From positions 1 through 64,000 of the forward strand of contig NZ_JARUKY010000004.1 of NCBI RefSeq assembly GCF_029688925.1: a DNA stretch of 64,000 nucleotides, in the 5' to 3' direction. Made by a program: the position numbers and the translations under genes. Positions 32,451 to 41,794 of the stretch are shown here, one piece after another. A model generated the notes under the pieces. The model was not told where the DNA came from. It did not search any database and saw only the letters and a list, made by a program, of their open reading frames with translations. Position 1 is the first letter of the stretch; every line of letters starts with the position of its first letter. The stretch comes from Evansella sp. AB-P1 (GTDB lineage: Bacteria; Bacillota; Bacilli; Bacillales; Salisediminibacteriaceae).

Positions 32451-33959
32451 CTATTTGTTATTATATCTAGATTTCCAAATTTCTTTAATCTCTAATTTCC
32501 CACCCATTAAACGAATAACATGCTTTGAAGAGGTAGACTTCGCATCCTCCATTGTTAATGGAAGAAGAAAAAGCTTCTTATTAATTGAATCTTCCATAGA
32601 TCTTATTTTTTCCTTATTATTTAATAACAATTCATCAAGTATGGATTCTTCTACATCTAGAAGAATTGCTTCACATTCACTATGCCTTAAAGTATATAAA
32701 TCTCGAGAAATAGATGAGATGGAAGATGAAACGCTTTGTATTTTCCCTGTTCCTAAGCAATTCGGACAATCATCAAGTAATATACTATCTATGGAGCTTC
32801 TTGCCTTCTTTCGTGTCATTTCAACTAAACCAAATTGTGTGAAACCAGCTATGTTTGTTAAGGAACGATCCTTCTTGAAAGATTTTTTTAATGTAGTTAG
32901 TACCTGTTCTCGATCCTCTTCCACCTTCATATCAATAAAATCAATAAGAATGATACCCCCAATATCCCGAAGTCGTAATTGTTCTGCAACAATATGAGCT
33001 GCCTCTATATTTGTTTTTAATACTGTTTCTCTAAGATTCGTTTTACCAACGAACTTCCCTGTATTTACATCAATTACTGTCAATGCCTCTGTCCGTTCTA
33101 TTACTAAAAATCCGCCATTTTTTAACCAAACATGTCTCCGAAGAGTCTTTTCGAGGTTCTTTTCTAAATCAAATGCATGAAAGATATCTTCCTTTTCTTG
33201 ATAGAGCTTAACGTTTTTTTTACTATCATCCTCAACCCATTTAATTAATTGTCTATAACTCTCCCTCTCATCCACATATACCTCCGTATGGCCAGATGTC
33301 ACATAATCTCTAACAACCCTATGAACCAAAGAGGACTGATTATAAAGGAGTTTAGGAGGCTGTATCATCTTTGCATCTTCACTAATTTTATTGTATTCCT
33401 CACGAAGGCGTTCAAGTTCCCCATAAACTTCTGTTTCATTCTGTTGCTCTCCTATTGTCCGGATAATAATACCCTCTTTTTCTGATAACCAGTCACCACT
33501 TCGACGTCGCCACTCCTCTCTCACTTCCTCCGAACTCATCTTTTTAGAAACGGCCACATAACTTCCAAATGGTAAGTACACTAAGTATTTCCCAGGTAAT
33601 GAACATACCTCCGTAAGACGTACTCCTTTTGTTCCAACAGCCTCTTTCGTTATCTGTACAATAATTGATTGGCCTTTTGTTATTAGTTTTCTTATTGAAG
33701 GAGGTGATTCTAATTTTTTTTCTTTATATGGCTGGAAAGCTAATAGATCATTTCGAAATAAAAAACCATTTTTCCCCACTCCAATATCGACAAAAGCAGC
33801 TTCCATACCTGGAACAATATCCATCACTTTCCCTAAAAATATATTACCAATTCTTGTTCGATCATCCTCTTGTTCAAAAAGCCATTCAACTATTTCGTTA
33901 TTATCTAAAACAGCGCCTCTTTTTTCGTCTGCTACCATATTTAAAATTACTTTTCGCAA
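32451..33959 (-). CDS. rng: Ribonuclease E/G family endoribonuclease
   Basis: About 502 aa, RNase G-like (no long C-terminal tail). S1-like domain near the N-terminus (GNIFLGKVMDIVPGMEAAFV), catalytic Asp sites in TVIDVNTGKF and ILIDFIDMK, and zinc-link Cys pair CPNCLGTG. B. subtilis lacks rng, but several other Bacillaceae carry it at this place between spoIVFB and rplU. Start is uncertain: TTG 33959 (MRKVILNMV) has GGGG about 9 nt upstream; the open frame continues to 34046 through a terminator, which is unlikely to be translated. Confidence 0.9.
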   Translation of the reverse strand: MRKVILNMVADEKRGAVLDNNEIVEWLFEQEDDRTRIGNIFLGKVMDIVPGMEAAFVDIGVGKNGFLFRNDLLAFQPYKEKKLESPPSIRKLITKGQSIIVQITKEAVGTKGVRLTEVCSLPGKYLVYLPFGSYVAVSKKMSSEEVREEWRRRSGDWLSEKEGIIIRTIGEQQNETEVYGELERLREEYNKISEDAKMIQPPKLLYNQSSLVHRVVRDYVTSGHTEVYVDERESYRQLIKWVEDDSKKNVKLYQEKEDIFHAFDLEKNLEKTLRRHVWLKNGGFLVIERTEALTVIDVNTGKFVGKTNLRETVLKTNIEAAHIVAEQLRLRDIGGIILIDFIDMKVEEDREQVLTTLKKSFKKDRSLTNIAGFTQFGLVEMTRKKARSSIDSILLDDCPNCLGTGKIQSVSSSISSISRDLYTLRHSECEAILLDVEESILDELLLNNKEKIRSMEDSINKKLFLLPLTMEDAKSTSSKHVIRLMGGKLEIKEIWKSRYNNK

Positions 33960-34013
33960 TACTAAAAGCCCCAATCTTCTTATATCATTATGGACTATTA
34001 TATAAAGAAAAAG

Positions 34014-34052
34014 AGATGATTGGCAAGGTACCAGGCACCATTCCAATCATCT
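34014..34052 (-). terminator. Terminator after spoIVFB with GGTGCCTGGTACC loop
   Basis: Stem AGATGATTGG / CCAATCATCT around an interior containing the near-palindrome GGTGCCTGGTACC, with CTTTTTCTTT after it on the minus strand. It begins 3 bp past the spoIVFB stop and lies before rng. The inner word recalls repeat-type hairpins found in Bacillus intergenic DNA. Confidence 0.7.
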
Positions 34053-34054
34053 AT

Positions 34055-34888
34055 CTATAATAATTTTAGTAGAGGTAAAAATCGTTTTTTTTCATTAAAA
34101 AATGCTTCTAAAACTTCTTTTTCTTCTAAAATTACTCCATTATTTCCAATTATAAATAAATGATATTTCTGTCTATTCACTTCCTTCATGGCATCTGCCA
34201 CGGTTAAAGTGGGGAGTACCTTTAGCCTCTTCTCTAATGGAGGTGGTGGTACTTTTCTTCTTTCCAATAAAAATCGAATAAACATAAAGTGACGTTGCTT
34301 ATATTCTAGATAATGATGAACCCATAAAAATATTACAATTACAATTAAATTTAAGTGAAATGGGATATATATCAATGAAAAAGCTGTTAATACAACCAAT
34401 AATAATATTGATGAATGAAAGCTTATTCGATATGCCTTATGAAAGGGGCTAAAATACGAAAATAATGAGAAGAGAAGCTTTCCTCCATCTAGCGGTAAAA
34501 TGGGGAGTAAATTAAATATAAGTATTGTTAAATTATAAAAAACGAACTGTTGATGATCCGCTTCACTCCACAAAGGTGTATTAATTAAAAAATAACTTAC
34601 AATGATTAACCAGATGTGTTGTAAAGGACCACATATTATTACCAAAACTTCCTCTTTTACTGGTCGATTACCATATTCCTCTGTTTCTGCCATCCCACCA
34701 AAAGGAAGGAGGAGAATTTTTTTAATTCTCCAACGATAATGGTAAGCCATAATACTATGCCCTAGTTCATGGACGAATACAATAAAGAATAACATGACCA
34801 CTTCTTTGAAAAGTCCAGTTAATCCACCTACTCCTAGAATCGCCCAAAAAATAGGGTGTATTTTTATTTTTCGAAATAAGCTAATCAA
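34055..34888 (-). CDS. spoIVFB: Stage IV sporulation intramembrane metalloprotease SpoIVFB
   Basis: 277 aa site-2-protease family (M50) with about six helices. Zinc motif HELGH (His40-Glu41...His44) and third ligand Asp in NLLPILPLDGGKLL. The C-terminal CBS-like part (about 205-277) is present. In sporulation it cleaves pro-sigma-K in the outer forespore membrane, held in check by SpoIVFA. Its start overlaps the end of spoIVFA by 8 nt. ATG start. Confidence 0.95.
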   Translation of the reverse strand: MISLFRKIKIHPIFWAILGVGGLTGLFKEVVMLFFIVFVHELGHSIMAYHYRWRIKKILLLPFGGMAETEEYGNRPVKEEVLVIICGPLQHIWLIIVSYFLINTPLWSEADHQQFVFYNLTILIFNLLPILPLDGGKLLFSLFSYFSPFHKAYRISFHSSILLLVVLTAFSLIYIPFHLNLIVIVIFLWVHHYLEYKQRHFMFIRFLLERRKVPPPPLEKRLKVLPTLTVADAMKEVNRQKYHLFIIGNNGVILEEKEVLEAFFNEKKRFLPLLKLL

Positions 34889-35720
34889 ATGAGATCACTT
34901 CGGACGGGTCCACAAATCTATTTCCTTCCCTTAGAGCAAAGTAATAGATGCCAACCTCTTCATTTTCCTCATGAGAAGTCACTCTTCCAAGCAAGTCACC
35001 ACTATCAACATGGTCGTGTACTTTTACAGAAATATCATCAAGCATTCCATACCAAGCTTCAGTATCATCATAGTGGCGGACAATAATCACTTTTCCCCAT
35101 TCATTCGCTTCATCTTCCCCCACATATCGCACAACACCGCTACGGACAGCCTCTACTCTTTCATTAGATACTGTCTCCACATAAATCCCTCTACCATTCT
35201 GTTGAAATGACTCCCTAACAGTTCCTGTTGCTGGTAAAGCATAATTATTTTCATTAATATCGTTTTCAATATCTCCAGGGGCAACAGTGTCCAAGTTAGG
35301 CGGTACAAGTGCAAGTGGATGCCCAAAGGCATTTTCGTACCAATTAGCTACAGTACTAAACTGAAATTCCTCTTGGAAGGATTTTTCTACATAGCCTCTT
35401 GCCCCTTCTAAAACTGGAGTTTGAGACTGGACGATAATACCGATAATAAAAAACAAACAAACGCTGGCCAAAACTTGCATCATAAAACGATCTTTCCGAA
35501 AAAAAGATTCCCCTTTTGTACTAGAATAAGCATTTCTATTATCATAGGAGTATAATGTATCCTCTCGTTCTTCATCGTGCTTTACAGAGAAAGGAATCAT
35601 TTCTCCCCTACGGTCCCGTTCTCGAAGTACTTGGTAATGTGGGGAATGTTTTCTTCTTTTCCTTTTGGCATCAATTTTTCTTTTTAATTTGTTTACTCTG
35701 TTTTTCATAAACGTTCCCAT
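34881..35720 (-). CDS. spoIVFA: Stage IV sporulation protein SpoIVFA (M23-type domain)
   Basis: About 279 aa. Basic N-terminus (KRKIDAKRKRRKH), one membrane helix (about residues 80-98), then an extracytoplasmic part ending in an M23/LytM-like domain (GIYVETVSNERVEAVRSG, WGKVIIVRHYDDTEAWYG). The catalytic metal ligands of M23 are not all present, as in other SpoIVFA. It scaffolds and inhibits SpoIVFB. Start uncertain: ATG 35720 (MGTFMKNR) after AGGGG is preferred; the frame continues to 35792 without a site, and ATG 35708 is also possible. Confidence 0.9.
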   Translation of the reverse strand: MGTFMKNRVNKLKRKIDAKRKRRKHSPHYQVLRERDRRGEMIPFSVKHDEEREDTLYSYDNRNAYSSTKGESFFRKDRFMMQVLASVCLFFIIGIIVQSQTPVLEGARGYVEKSFQEEFQFSTVANWYENAFGHPLALVPPNLDTVAPGDIENDINENNYALPATGTVRESFQQNGRGIYVETVSNERVEAVRSGVVRYVGEDEANEWGKVIIVRHYDDTEAWYGMLDDISVKVHDHVDSGDLLGRVTSHEENEEVGIYYFALREGNRFVDPSEVISFD

Positions 35721-35845
35721 CCCTTGTCCCCTAAGATTCTTAGTAACATATGTATGACTTGTCCCTTCTATATATGCTAGGAAGTTGTCCACATTTATAA
35801 ATTTAGTTACAAAATGGATGAGAATGTCGTAAATAAATAAGAAAA

Positions 35846-35872
35846 AAACGTTCCCTAATTACGAGAACGTTT
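35846..35872 (-). terminator. Terminator after DoxX-family gene
   Basis: Stem AAACGTTC / GAACGTTT around an AT-rich loop with a TTTTTC tail on the minus strand, 12 bp past the gene's stop. Confidence 0.7.
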
Positions 35873-35883
35873 CCGCAAAATAG

Positions 35884-36381
35884 CTATAAAGAATTTTCAG
35901 GAGTAAACCGATTATTAAAAAGCCTCTCTCGTATATAAGGGATTATCCAGCGATCGCCACCAATTCTTCCAGCATTATACCCTGCCACTAATATGAATAT
36001 TGTAAAGAGAATCATCCAAGGGTTTGTTGAAATGGTACCAGCAAACATAAATGCAAAATTCATTACAATTCCAAAAAAGGCTGCTGCTGTTGTCAATACA
36101 CCTAAAATTAGGCCCAAACCGACTAATACTTCTCCCCATGCTACTAAGAAACTAAAGACACCGGCATTAGGAAGGGCAAAATTTTCAATAAATGCGTGGT
36201 ATGTTGGATATTGCTCCATCACCATTTCATTATTTACTACACCAGTTAAATAACCAGCTGCATTAAATCCTTCCGTTACTTTACCGAAGCCTGCACTTAA
36301 CCATAACCAGCCAATGTAAATTCTTATAATTGTTAAAATCCACGATGTCACTACATTATTTCTTATAAAATCTAAAAACAA
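35884..36381 (-). CDS. DoxX-family membrane protein
   Basis: 165 aa, four hydrophobic helices. WLWLSAGFGKVTEGFNAAG near the start and VAWGEVLVGLGLILGVLT in the middle are DoxX-family patterns (thiosulfate:quinone oxidoreductase DoxD/DoxX-like, also MhqP/CatD-like proteins in Bacillus). Function in Firmicutes is mostly linked to quinone or oxidative stress, not proven. ATG with AGGAGGTATTATT upstream. Confidence 0.8.
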   Translation of the reverse strand: MFLDFIRNNVVTSWILTIIRIYIGWLWLSAGFGKVTEGFNAAGYLTGVVNNEMVMEQYPTYHAFIENFALPNAGVFSFLVAWGEVLVGLGLILGVLTTAAAFFGIVMNFAFMFAGTISTNPWMILFTIFILVAGYNAGRIGGDRWIIPYIRERLFNNRFTPENSL

Positions 36382-36559
36382 GAATAATACCTCCTAGAGA
36401 GATCATTTTACTGACCACACACAGTATATATTTAGTCCTTATGTAGCTTTCCCCTTCTAAAAATCAATTATGAAAACATTTGTAGAAAAATATTATTCGG
36501 TGCTTTTATTAAATTTCTATTTGAATTTTCACCTCGTTTCGGCTCCTTTCTAAGAGGTG

Positions 36560-36776
36560 TTCGTCCGTTACTGGTGATAGCGTTCACCACAGGCATCCTC
36601 AGCCTCCACACTAGACATTTTGTATACTGCTAAAGTACATGGTCCTGTCTCTGCCTCTGTAAGTGTTGATCTGTTGTTATATGCGTCGAGACAACCCGAA
36701 GTTTATTCGTGAAGCATATGCTCGTCGCAGGAGTCGTCGCCTTTCATTACTGAACCGATACTTATTTTCAGGGTAG
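36560..36776 (+). repeat. Degenerate intergenic repeat, copy A4
   Basis: Starts TTCGTCCGTTACTGGTGATA, holds CACCACAGGCATCCTCAGCC, and ends GGAGTCGTCGCCTTTCATTA, CTGAACCG, TTTTCAGGGTAGA like copies A1 and A2. Inside it (36683-36737) is an inverted version of the 40-bp repeats at 9851 and 10341 (GCGTCGAGACAACCCGAAG...). Confidence 0.6.
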
Positions 36777-36780
36777 ACCA

Positions 36781-36980
36781 CCCATGCAAGAAAACTTCCA
36801 CCATGGGGGATGAAAATACTCATCAAGTTGGTTCATCCGTTACAGGTGACAGCTTTCTGTGGGGCACGGCCTCAACTACCTAAAACTTACACAGTAAGCT
36901 TTTAGGTGATTTTCGGCTAGTGCTGATCCCACTGGAGTCATCACCCTTCACTACTCAACCAGTCTATTTTTAGGGTAGAA
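36781..36980 (+). repeat. Degenerate intergenic repeat, copy A2
   Basis: Same word order as A1 (20621): CTTCCACCATGGGGGATGA, GTTCATCCGTTACAGGTGA, GCTTTCTGTGGGGCACGGCC, hairpin AAAACTTACACAGTAAGCTTTT, GGAGTCATCACCCTTCACTA, and end TTTTTAGGGTAGA. It follows A4 directly. Confidence 0.7.
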
Positions 36981-36982
36981 CA

Positions 36983-37022
36983 AAAAATAAAACCATTAGA
37001 TACAATGTAATCTAACGGTTTA
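36983..37022 (-). terminator. Terminator after minD
   Basis: Stem AAACCGTTAGATTACA / TGTATCTAATGGTTTT (one mismatch/G-U) followed on the minus strand by ATTTTTTG; about 35 bp past the minD stop. Confidence 0.7.
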
Positions 37023-37057
37023 TAATAAGCTTATTTTATTCTGTTTAGGGCACGTAT

Positions 37058-37858
37058 TTATACTCGAATCCCTAAAAATTTCTTCATTCGTGTCATCATA
37101 CCTTTTTGGTTTTCCAATGACATTAACGGGACATTCTCACCACATATTCGACGAGCAATATTACGATATGCTATAGATGCCTTAAATTTTGGGTTCATTG
37201 CAATTGGTTCTCCACTATTTGAAGCCCTAATTACATCATCCTCATCTACAACAATACCTAAAAGTTCAATAGAAAGTATTGTTACTACTTCCTCTATGTC
37301 TAATGAATCTCCGCTTTTACTCATATGAGGTCGTATGCGATTAATAACTAGCCTCGGTGGATCAATGGCTTCCTCTTTTTCTAATAGTCCAATAATACGG
37401 TCTGCATCTCGAACAGAAGATACTTCAGGAGTTGTAACAACAATAGCCTTATCTGCACCAGCAACTGCATTTTTAAAGCCTTGTTCAATTCCGGCAGGAC
37501 AATCAATCAAAACATAGTCATAATCCTTTTTAAGCTCACTAACTAATTTTTTCATTTGACTTGGCTGAACTGCACTTTTATCCTTCGTTTGTGCTGCAGG
37601 TAGGAGAGTCAAGCACTCAAATCGTTTATCCGTAACTAATGCTTGATGTAAGCGGCAACGTTCCTCAACAACATCAACAAGATCATAAATAATTCTGTTT
37701 TCCAAACCCATTACTACATCTAGATTTCGAAGACCTATATCTGTATCAATTAAACATACCTTTTTTCCAGATAAAGCAAGAGATGTACCAACATTTGCAG
37801 TAGTAGTTGTTTTACCTACGCCGCCCTTCCCTGATGTTATAACGATTGCTTCTCCCAC
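37058..37858 (-). CDS. minD: Septum site-determining protein MinD
   Basis: 266 aa ParA-type ATPase. Deviant Walker A SGKGGVGKTTTT, DTDIGLRNLD, and Walker B YVLIDCPAGIEQGF. The C-terminal amphipathic membrane-targeting helix KGMMTRMKKFLGI is present. MinD recruits MinC to block division at the poles. GTG start at 37858 with GGGGAGAGG upstream. Follows minC by 131 bp. Confidence 0.97.
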   Translation of the reverse strand: MGEAIVITSGKGGVGKTTTTANVGTSLALSGKKVCLIDTDIGLRNLDVVMGLENRIIYDLVDVVEERCRLHQALVTDKRFECLTLLPAAQTKDKSAVQPSQMKKLVSELKKDYDYVLIDCPAGIEQGFKNAVAGADKAIVVTTPEVSSVRDADRIIGLLEKEEAIDPPRLVINRIRPHMSKSGDSLDIEEVVTILSIELLGIVVDEDDVIRASNSGEPIAMNPKFKASIAYRNIARRICGENVPLMSLENQKGMMTRMKKFLGIRV

Positions 37859-37989
37859 AATCCTCTCCCCTTTCTAAAAAACTACTTTTTCATTTATTAC
37901 GAAAATGTATCAATTGTAAATGTATATATTATTAGTTTCCTATTTAAATATTCTACCATGAATTAGAACATTAAAGTAAATTTTATTAT

Positions 37990-38676
37990 TTAGAAAGACG
38001 TTGACAGATCAGGCCGTTCCCCATTCAGCCGTTGTACACGATCCACAACGATTTCACCTGATTCATCAATAAAAGCACATTCCATCATTTTAGGTATTTC
38101 CGTAGTAGTTGAATCAGGATTCCTTCTAAAGGTATCTGCAATTCTTAATTGAGAAGGAAGCATTGCAGAAGCACATATGACAGCATCACGATTACCCTCA
38201 TATCCTGCATGTGCAATCCCTAATAATTTACCCATAACAAAAATATTACCCGTTGCCTTAACTGTTCCCCCAGGATTTACATCACCAATTAATAATAAAT
38301 CCCCTTTCATTTCAACAACCTGACCTGAACGGATAATTTTGTTTAAACGATTAACATCTTGGTTTTTTCGCAGATCTTCTGCCTCAGCTTTCGTAATAAC
38401 ATCCGAATCAATGGTCTCTATAACACCTTGAATATAATCAGATAGTGTTTTACTCAACAATTCAATTTGTTGGGTACTTAAATACCTCATTCCTGTAACT
38501 AATTTCACACGAACAAAGGCATCTTCACTTTCTATGGATTGTGGTCGTTCTGAAAGCTTTAATTGTAATTCTGTAATTAGGGAATCAAATGAACATTGGT
38601 CATTAAGAAAAAATGTTAACCCATCTTTTGTCCCTTTTATTAGTATATTTTGTTTTTTTAGTTGTTTTGGTGTCAT
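37990..38676 (-). CDS. minC: Septum site-determining protein MinC
   Basis: 228 aa. N-terminal domain (about 1-100) and the C-terminal beta-helix with VVEMKGDLLLIGDVNPGGTV followed by GKLLGIAHAGYEGNRDAVI, which binds FtsZ and MinD. ATG 38676 preferred over TTG 38679 by spacing from GAGGGG. Part of mreBCD-minCD. Confidence 0.96.
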   Translation of the reverse strand: MTPKQLKKQNILIKGTKDGLTFFLNDQCSFDSLITELQLKLSERPQSIESEDAFVRVKLVTGMRYLSTQQIELLSKTLSDYIQGVIETIDSDVITKAEAEDLRKNQDVNRLNKIIRSGQVVEMKGDLLLIGDVNPGGTVKATGNIFVMGKLLGIAHAGYEGNRDAVICASAMLPSQLRIADTFRRNPDSTTTEIPKMMECAFIDESGEIVVDRVQRLNGERPDLSTSF

Positions 38677-38774
38677 CAATTCCCCTCACCTCAATTCTTA
38701 AATTAGGGTAATGTCATTTTTTTCACTCATTTAAGAGAGGATAATACAAGATAGTTCGATAATTACATCAGTTT

Positions 38775-39302
38775 TTAAAGTTTCTTTTCTTCTTCTTGTT
38801 TTTGTCTTAAATAATAAAAACCTTTTCTTAACGGATATGCGAATACTGAGATAAAAGCAACGTTTAATAATAAACTAGGTAAAAAACGTACATTGAAAAA
38901 TTCAGCGTGTTCCACAGTAGTTATTCCTAGTAAAAGCATCATCCCATATACATAATAATCAAGTGTAATAACCGCAAGTACTGCAGTAATAATCGCAATA
39001 ATTAAGTTTCGTTGAAAAATAGGAATGGAAATAGATAATAAATAAGCAATAAACCCCATCCCAAAAGCATACACTCCAAGAACTGACATATAAATGACAT
39101 CATACATAACACCAAATATAATACCATAAACAGTTCCTACCATTCGACCACGAAAAATACCTGCAAAAATAATGATTAAAAATACCCATCTTGGAGTAAA
39201 CAAATATGGTACTCCAAACTGATCTGGGGCAAAAATTTGAAATACTGATCCTTCCAATATAAAAAGGAGAAAAAGGATAAGGAATAGTACGTATCGTATC
39301 AT
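38775..39302 (-). CDS. mreD: Rod shape-determining protein MreD
   Basis: 175 aa, about five membrane helices, as usual for MreD. Motif FGVMYDVIYMSVLGVYAFGM is typical. Its ATG overlaps the mreC stop (ATGA). It works with MreC, RodA and PBP2 in side-wall synthesis. Confidence 0.93.
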   Translation of the reverse strand: MIRYVLFLILFLLFILEGSVFQIFAPDQFGVPYLFTPRWVFLIIIFAGIFRGRMVGTVYGIIFGVMYDVIYMSVLGVYAFGMGFIAYLLSISIPIFQRNLIIAIITAVLAVITLDYYVYGMMLLLGITTVEHAEFFNVRFLPSLLLNVAFISVFAYPLRKGFYYLRQKQEEEKKL

Positions 39303-40234
39303 GACTCCTCACCCTCATCATTTGTTGCTTCTTCTTCATCTAACTCATCTTCTTCAATCTCAACGCCCTCGATATCTGGGTCAATTTGTGGTTCTAGTGA
39401 GGTTGCACCTCTTTCAATTACCAGTACATAATCTAGTTGATTAAAATCAGCAGTAGGTTTTACTAATGCCGTTTGTGATAATCCAAATTCATCTGCTTCA
39501 AAGGAGACAATCTCTCCTATAAGTAATTCACTTGGAAAAATCCCTCCTAAACCAGAAGTAACAACACTTTGTCCAACCTCAATCTCCGCATCAATATTAA
39601 TCATAGTAAATTGCAGGTTGCCTGTTTCGTCATCTATTCCTTCAATAAACCCATAAATCGAATCATCACTATCTACGAAAGCAGATATACGATTAGAACG
39701 ATCTTGGTCACTTAATAGCTGAACAGTCGATGTAAATTGAGAAACATTTTGAATTTTTCCAATGAGCCCTTTCGAAGTCATGACGGCCATATTGACCTCA
39801 ATCCCATGCTGCGCACCTTTGTTGATACCGATAAACTCATTCCACCTATCTGGTGAACGGTGAATCACTAGAGCAGAACGAATAGAATAACGATTTAGAC
39901 TTTCCTTGATATCAAGGGAATTCGTTAGTTCTTCATTATGTCTTCTCAGTTCATTTAACTCAACTTGAAGAGTAGCATACTCGTCGAGATGAGACTTGAG
40001 GATTTGATTTTCTTCATAAAGGTTTTGTAAATCATTAATATTCTCAAAGAAACCCGCTACTAAATGAGCGGGTCTTGAAAAGGCAGACTGAACCCAGCCG
40101 ACGCTATCAGTAATAAATTGCTCCGGCCACGACAAAGTACGACGTTCATTCATGGAATAGCCAATAAGTGCAACTAGTATGATTATACATACAAGTAAAA
40201 TGATGAGTCGCTTATTAGAAAAAAATGACTGCAT
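39299..40234 (-). CDS. mreC: Rod shape-determining protein MreC
   Basis: 311 aa. One N-terminal membrane helix (about 10-27), coiled coil (about 60-110), then a beta-rich extracytoplasmic domain (GINKGAQHGIEVNMAVMTSK, GLIGKIQNVS, VVTSGLGGIFP). The C-terminal tail of about 35 residues is strongly acidic. ATG 40234 follows GTAGGTG; a GTG at 40243 lies within that site. 13 nt after mreB. Confidence 0.95.
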   Translation of the reverse strand: MQSFFSNKRLIILLVCIIILVALIGYSMNERRTLSWPEQFITDSVGWVQSAFSRPAHLVAGFFENINDLQNLYEENQILKSHLDEYATLQVELNELRRHNEELTNSLDIKESLNRYSIRSALVIHRSPDRWNEFIGINKGAQHGIEVNMAVMTSKGLIGKIQNVSQFTSTVQLLSDQDRSNRISAFVDSDDSIYGFIEGIDDETGNLQFTMINIDAEIEVGQSVVTSGLGGIFPSELLIGEIVSFEADEFGLSQTALVKPTADFNQLDYVLVIERGATSLEPQIDPDIEGVEIEEDELDEEEATNDEGEES

Positions 40235-40247
40235 ATGCGACACCTAC

Positions 40248-41288
40248 TTATCCTTTTCTATTGGAACGTACAGTAATACCAGCCTTTGATCTAAAAAGGT
40301 GTAAATTCTCTAATGCTTTCCCTGTACCAATTGCTACACAATCTAAAGGGTTTTCTGAAACTAAAACCGGCATGTTCGTCTCATCAGATAACACTTTATC
40401 TAAATTGCGAAGAAGTGCTCCACCACCCGTAAGGACAATCCCTCGATCCATAATATCTGCTGCAAGCTCTGGCGGTGATTGCTCTAGCGTATCCTTCACA
40501 GATTGAATAATCATAGAAACTGTATCTTCAAGGGCATCAGCAATTTCATCGGCAGAAATTGTTATGGTTTTCGGTAACCCACTTACAAGATCTCGTCCTC
40601 GAATATCCATTTCATCTGATGTATCTGGTTTTCCTGCAGAACCGATCTCAAACTTTATTGCTTCGGCTGTACGTTCTCCGATCATTAGATTATATTTCTT
40701 CTTTACATATTGGGCGATCGCTTCATCCATTTCATCACCAGCAACACGGACAGACTCACTAGTAACGATCCCACCAAGAGAAATAATAGCAACTTCAGTC
40801 GTTCCTCCACCAATATCAACGATCATACTACCTGTAGGTTCCCATACTGGAAGGTCTGCACCAATTGCAGCTGCAAATGGTTCCTCGATTGTATATGCTT
40901 CACGTGCACCAGCTTGTTTTGTTGCATCCTCAACTGCCCGTTTTTCAACAGCAGTAATTCCAGATGGAACACAAACCATCACGTTGGGCTTTCGTGTAAA
41001 AATACCTCTATTTCGTAGTGCTTGTTTTATAAAATATTTCATCATTGTAGCAGTTGTATCAAAATCAGCAATTACCCCGTCCTTCATAGGACGAATAGCA
41101 ACAATATTTCCTGGAGTACGACCGATCATGTTTTTCGCATCGTTACCTACAGCTTCAATAGAACCTAAATCAGAACGGATAGCTACAACTGATGGTTCAC
41201 GTAAAATAACACCTTTTCCTTTCACATAAACAAGTGTATTAGCTGTACCTAAATCAATCCCTAAATCTCTTGAAAAACCACCAAACAT
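40248..41288 (-). CDS. mreB: Rod shape-determining protein MreB
   Basis: 346 aa actin-like ATPase. Phosphate loop 1 [15 protein letters not shown], phosphate 2 [17 protein letters not shown], adenosine motif [13 protein letters not shown]. Full-length and normal. It starts [17 protein letters not shown] with GGGAGATTACAT upstream. First gene of mreBCD-minCD. The 505 bp upstream hold its promoter. Confidence 0.98.
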   Translation of the reverse strand: MFGGFSRDLGIDLGTANTLVYVKGKGVILREPSVVAIRSDLGSIEAVGNDAKNMIGRTPGNIVAIRPMKDGVIADFDTTATMMKYFIKQALRNRGIFTRKPNVMVCVPSGITAVEKRAVEDATKQAGAREAYTIEEPFAAAIGADLPVWEPTGSMIVDIGGGTTEVAIISLGGIVTSESVRVAGDEMDEAIAQYVKKKYNLMIGERTAEAIKFEIGSAGKPDTSDEMDIRGRDLVSGLPKTITISADEIADALEDTVSMIIQSVKDTLEQSPPELAADIMDRGIVLTGGGALLRNLDKVLSDETNMPVLVSENPLDCVAIGTGKALENLHLFRSKAGITVRSNRKG

Positions 41289-41420
41289 CTATGTAATCTC
41301 CCTTCATTATGAACAAAACTCATATCGTTAATTATACTCAATATTTTTTCGAAAGAGTAGCATTTTCATACTAACTCTTAAAAAACTTATAGTAGAAAAA
41401 GGCAATGGTCACAAATAAAA

Positions 41421-41475
41421 CCTAAAAACTGCCCACGTCCTGTGGGACAAAGGCATATATCATCGCCGTTCAAAG
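41421..41475. repeat. Fragment of the AAGAAAAGCGC/CACGTCCTGT repeat family
   Basis: AACTGCCCACGTCCTGTGGG and a following CATCGCCGTTCAAAG resemble the GCCCACGTCCTGTC and GGCCGTTAAAAAG words of the 6451-6655 element. Confidence 0.45.
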
Positions 41476-41696
41476 TCTAAAAAACCTTTCAAATTATACT
41501 GCCTTCTTAAAGGGTTCTGAAGCCCCTTTAATTGGATTCTTAAACTTCTATAACATTATACTAAAAATCCTTACTTTATCCTACCACAATGATAGGAGCA
41601 TGTATACGTTAGAAAAAACTTGTTTATTAATAAAATATATTTCAGAGATTGTGGCGAAATTAGGTGTCATATCAGCCTTTCTATCTCCCAAAAAAG

Positions 41697-41724
41697 AAAG
41701 TACTTCTTGAATAAGAAGCACTTT
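41697..41724 (-). terminator. Terminator after radC
   Basis: Stem AAAGT(A)CTTCTT / AAGAAG(C)ACTTT with loop GAAT; T-rich on both sides. About 70 bp past radC. Confidence 0.65.
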
Positions 41725-41794
41725 TTTCATTATTTTATGCATTTCATTTTATATAGTATAGACACAAAGATTCCCTATTAGGATGTCGTTTGTT

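Larger units (their letters stand above)
36382..37057. other. Gene-free region with two adjoining degenerate repeats
   Basis: About 675 bp between the DoxX gene and minD. It holds repeat copies A4 (36560-36776) and A2 (36781-36980) head to tail and the minD terminator. 36382-36559 shows nothing beyond an AT-rich upstream region. No credible coding frame. Confidence 0.6.
41289..41794. other. Region upstream of mreB with a repeat fragment and a terminator
   Basis: About 505 bp. 41421-41475 carries CTGCCCACGTCCTGTGGGAC, as in the 6451 repeat. A terminator for radC lies at 41697-41724. No gene is supported. Confidence 0.6.

Noticed and set aside
36560-36980. Possible CRISPR array because of repeated words
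   Set aside because: Only two long diverged copies, no short regular repeats or spacers and no cas genes.
40564-41229. 221-codon open frame antisense to mreB
   Set aside because: It is a shadow of mreB, which has all its motifs; no ribosome binding site, and its residues form no recognisable pattern.
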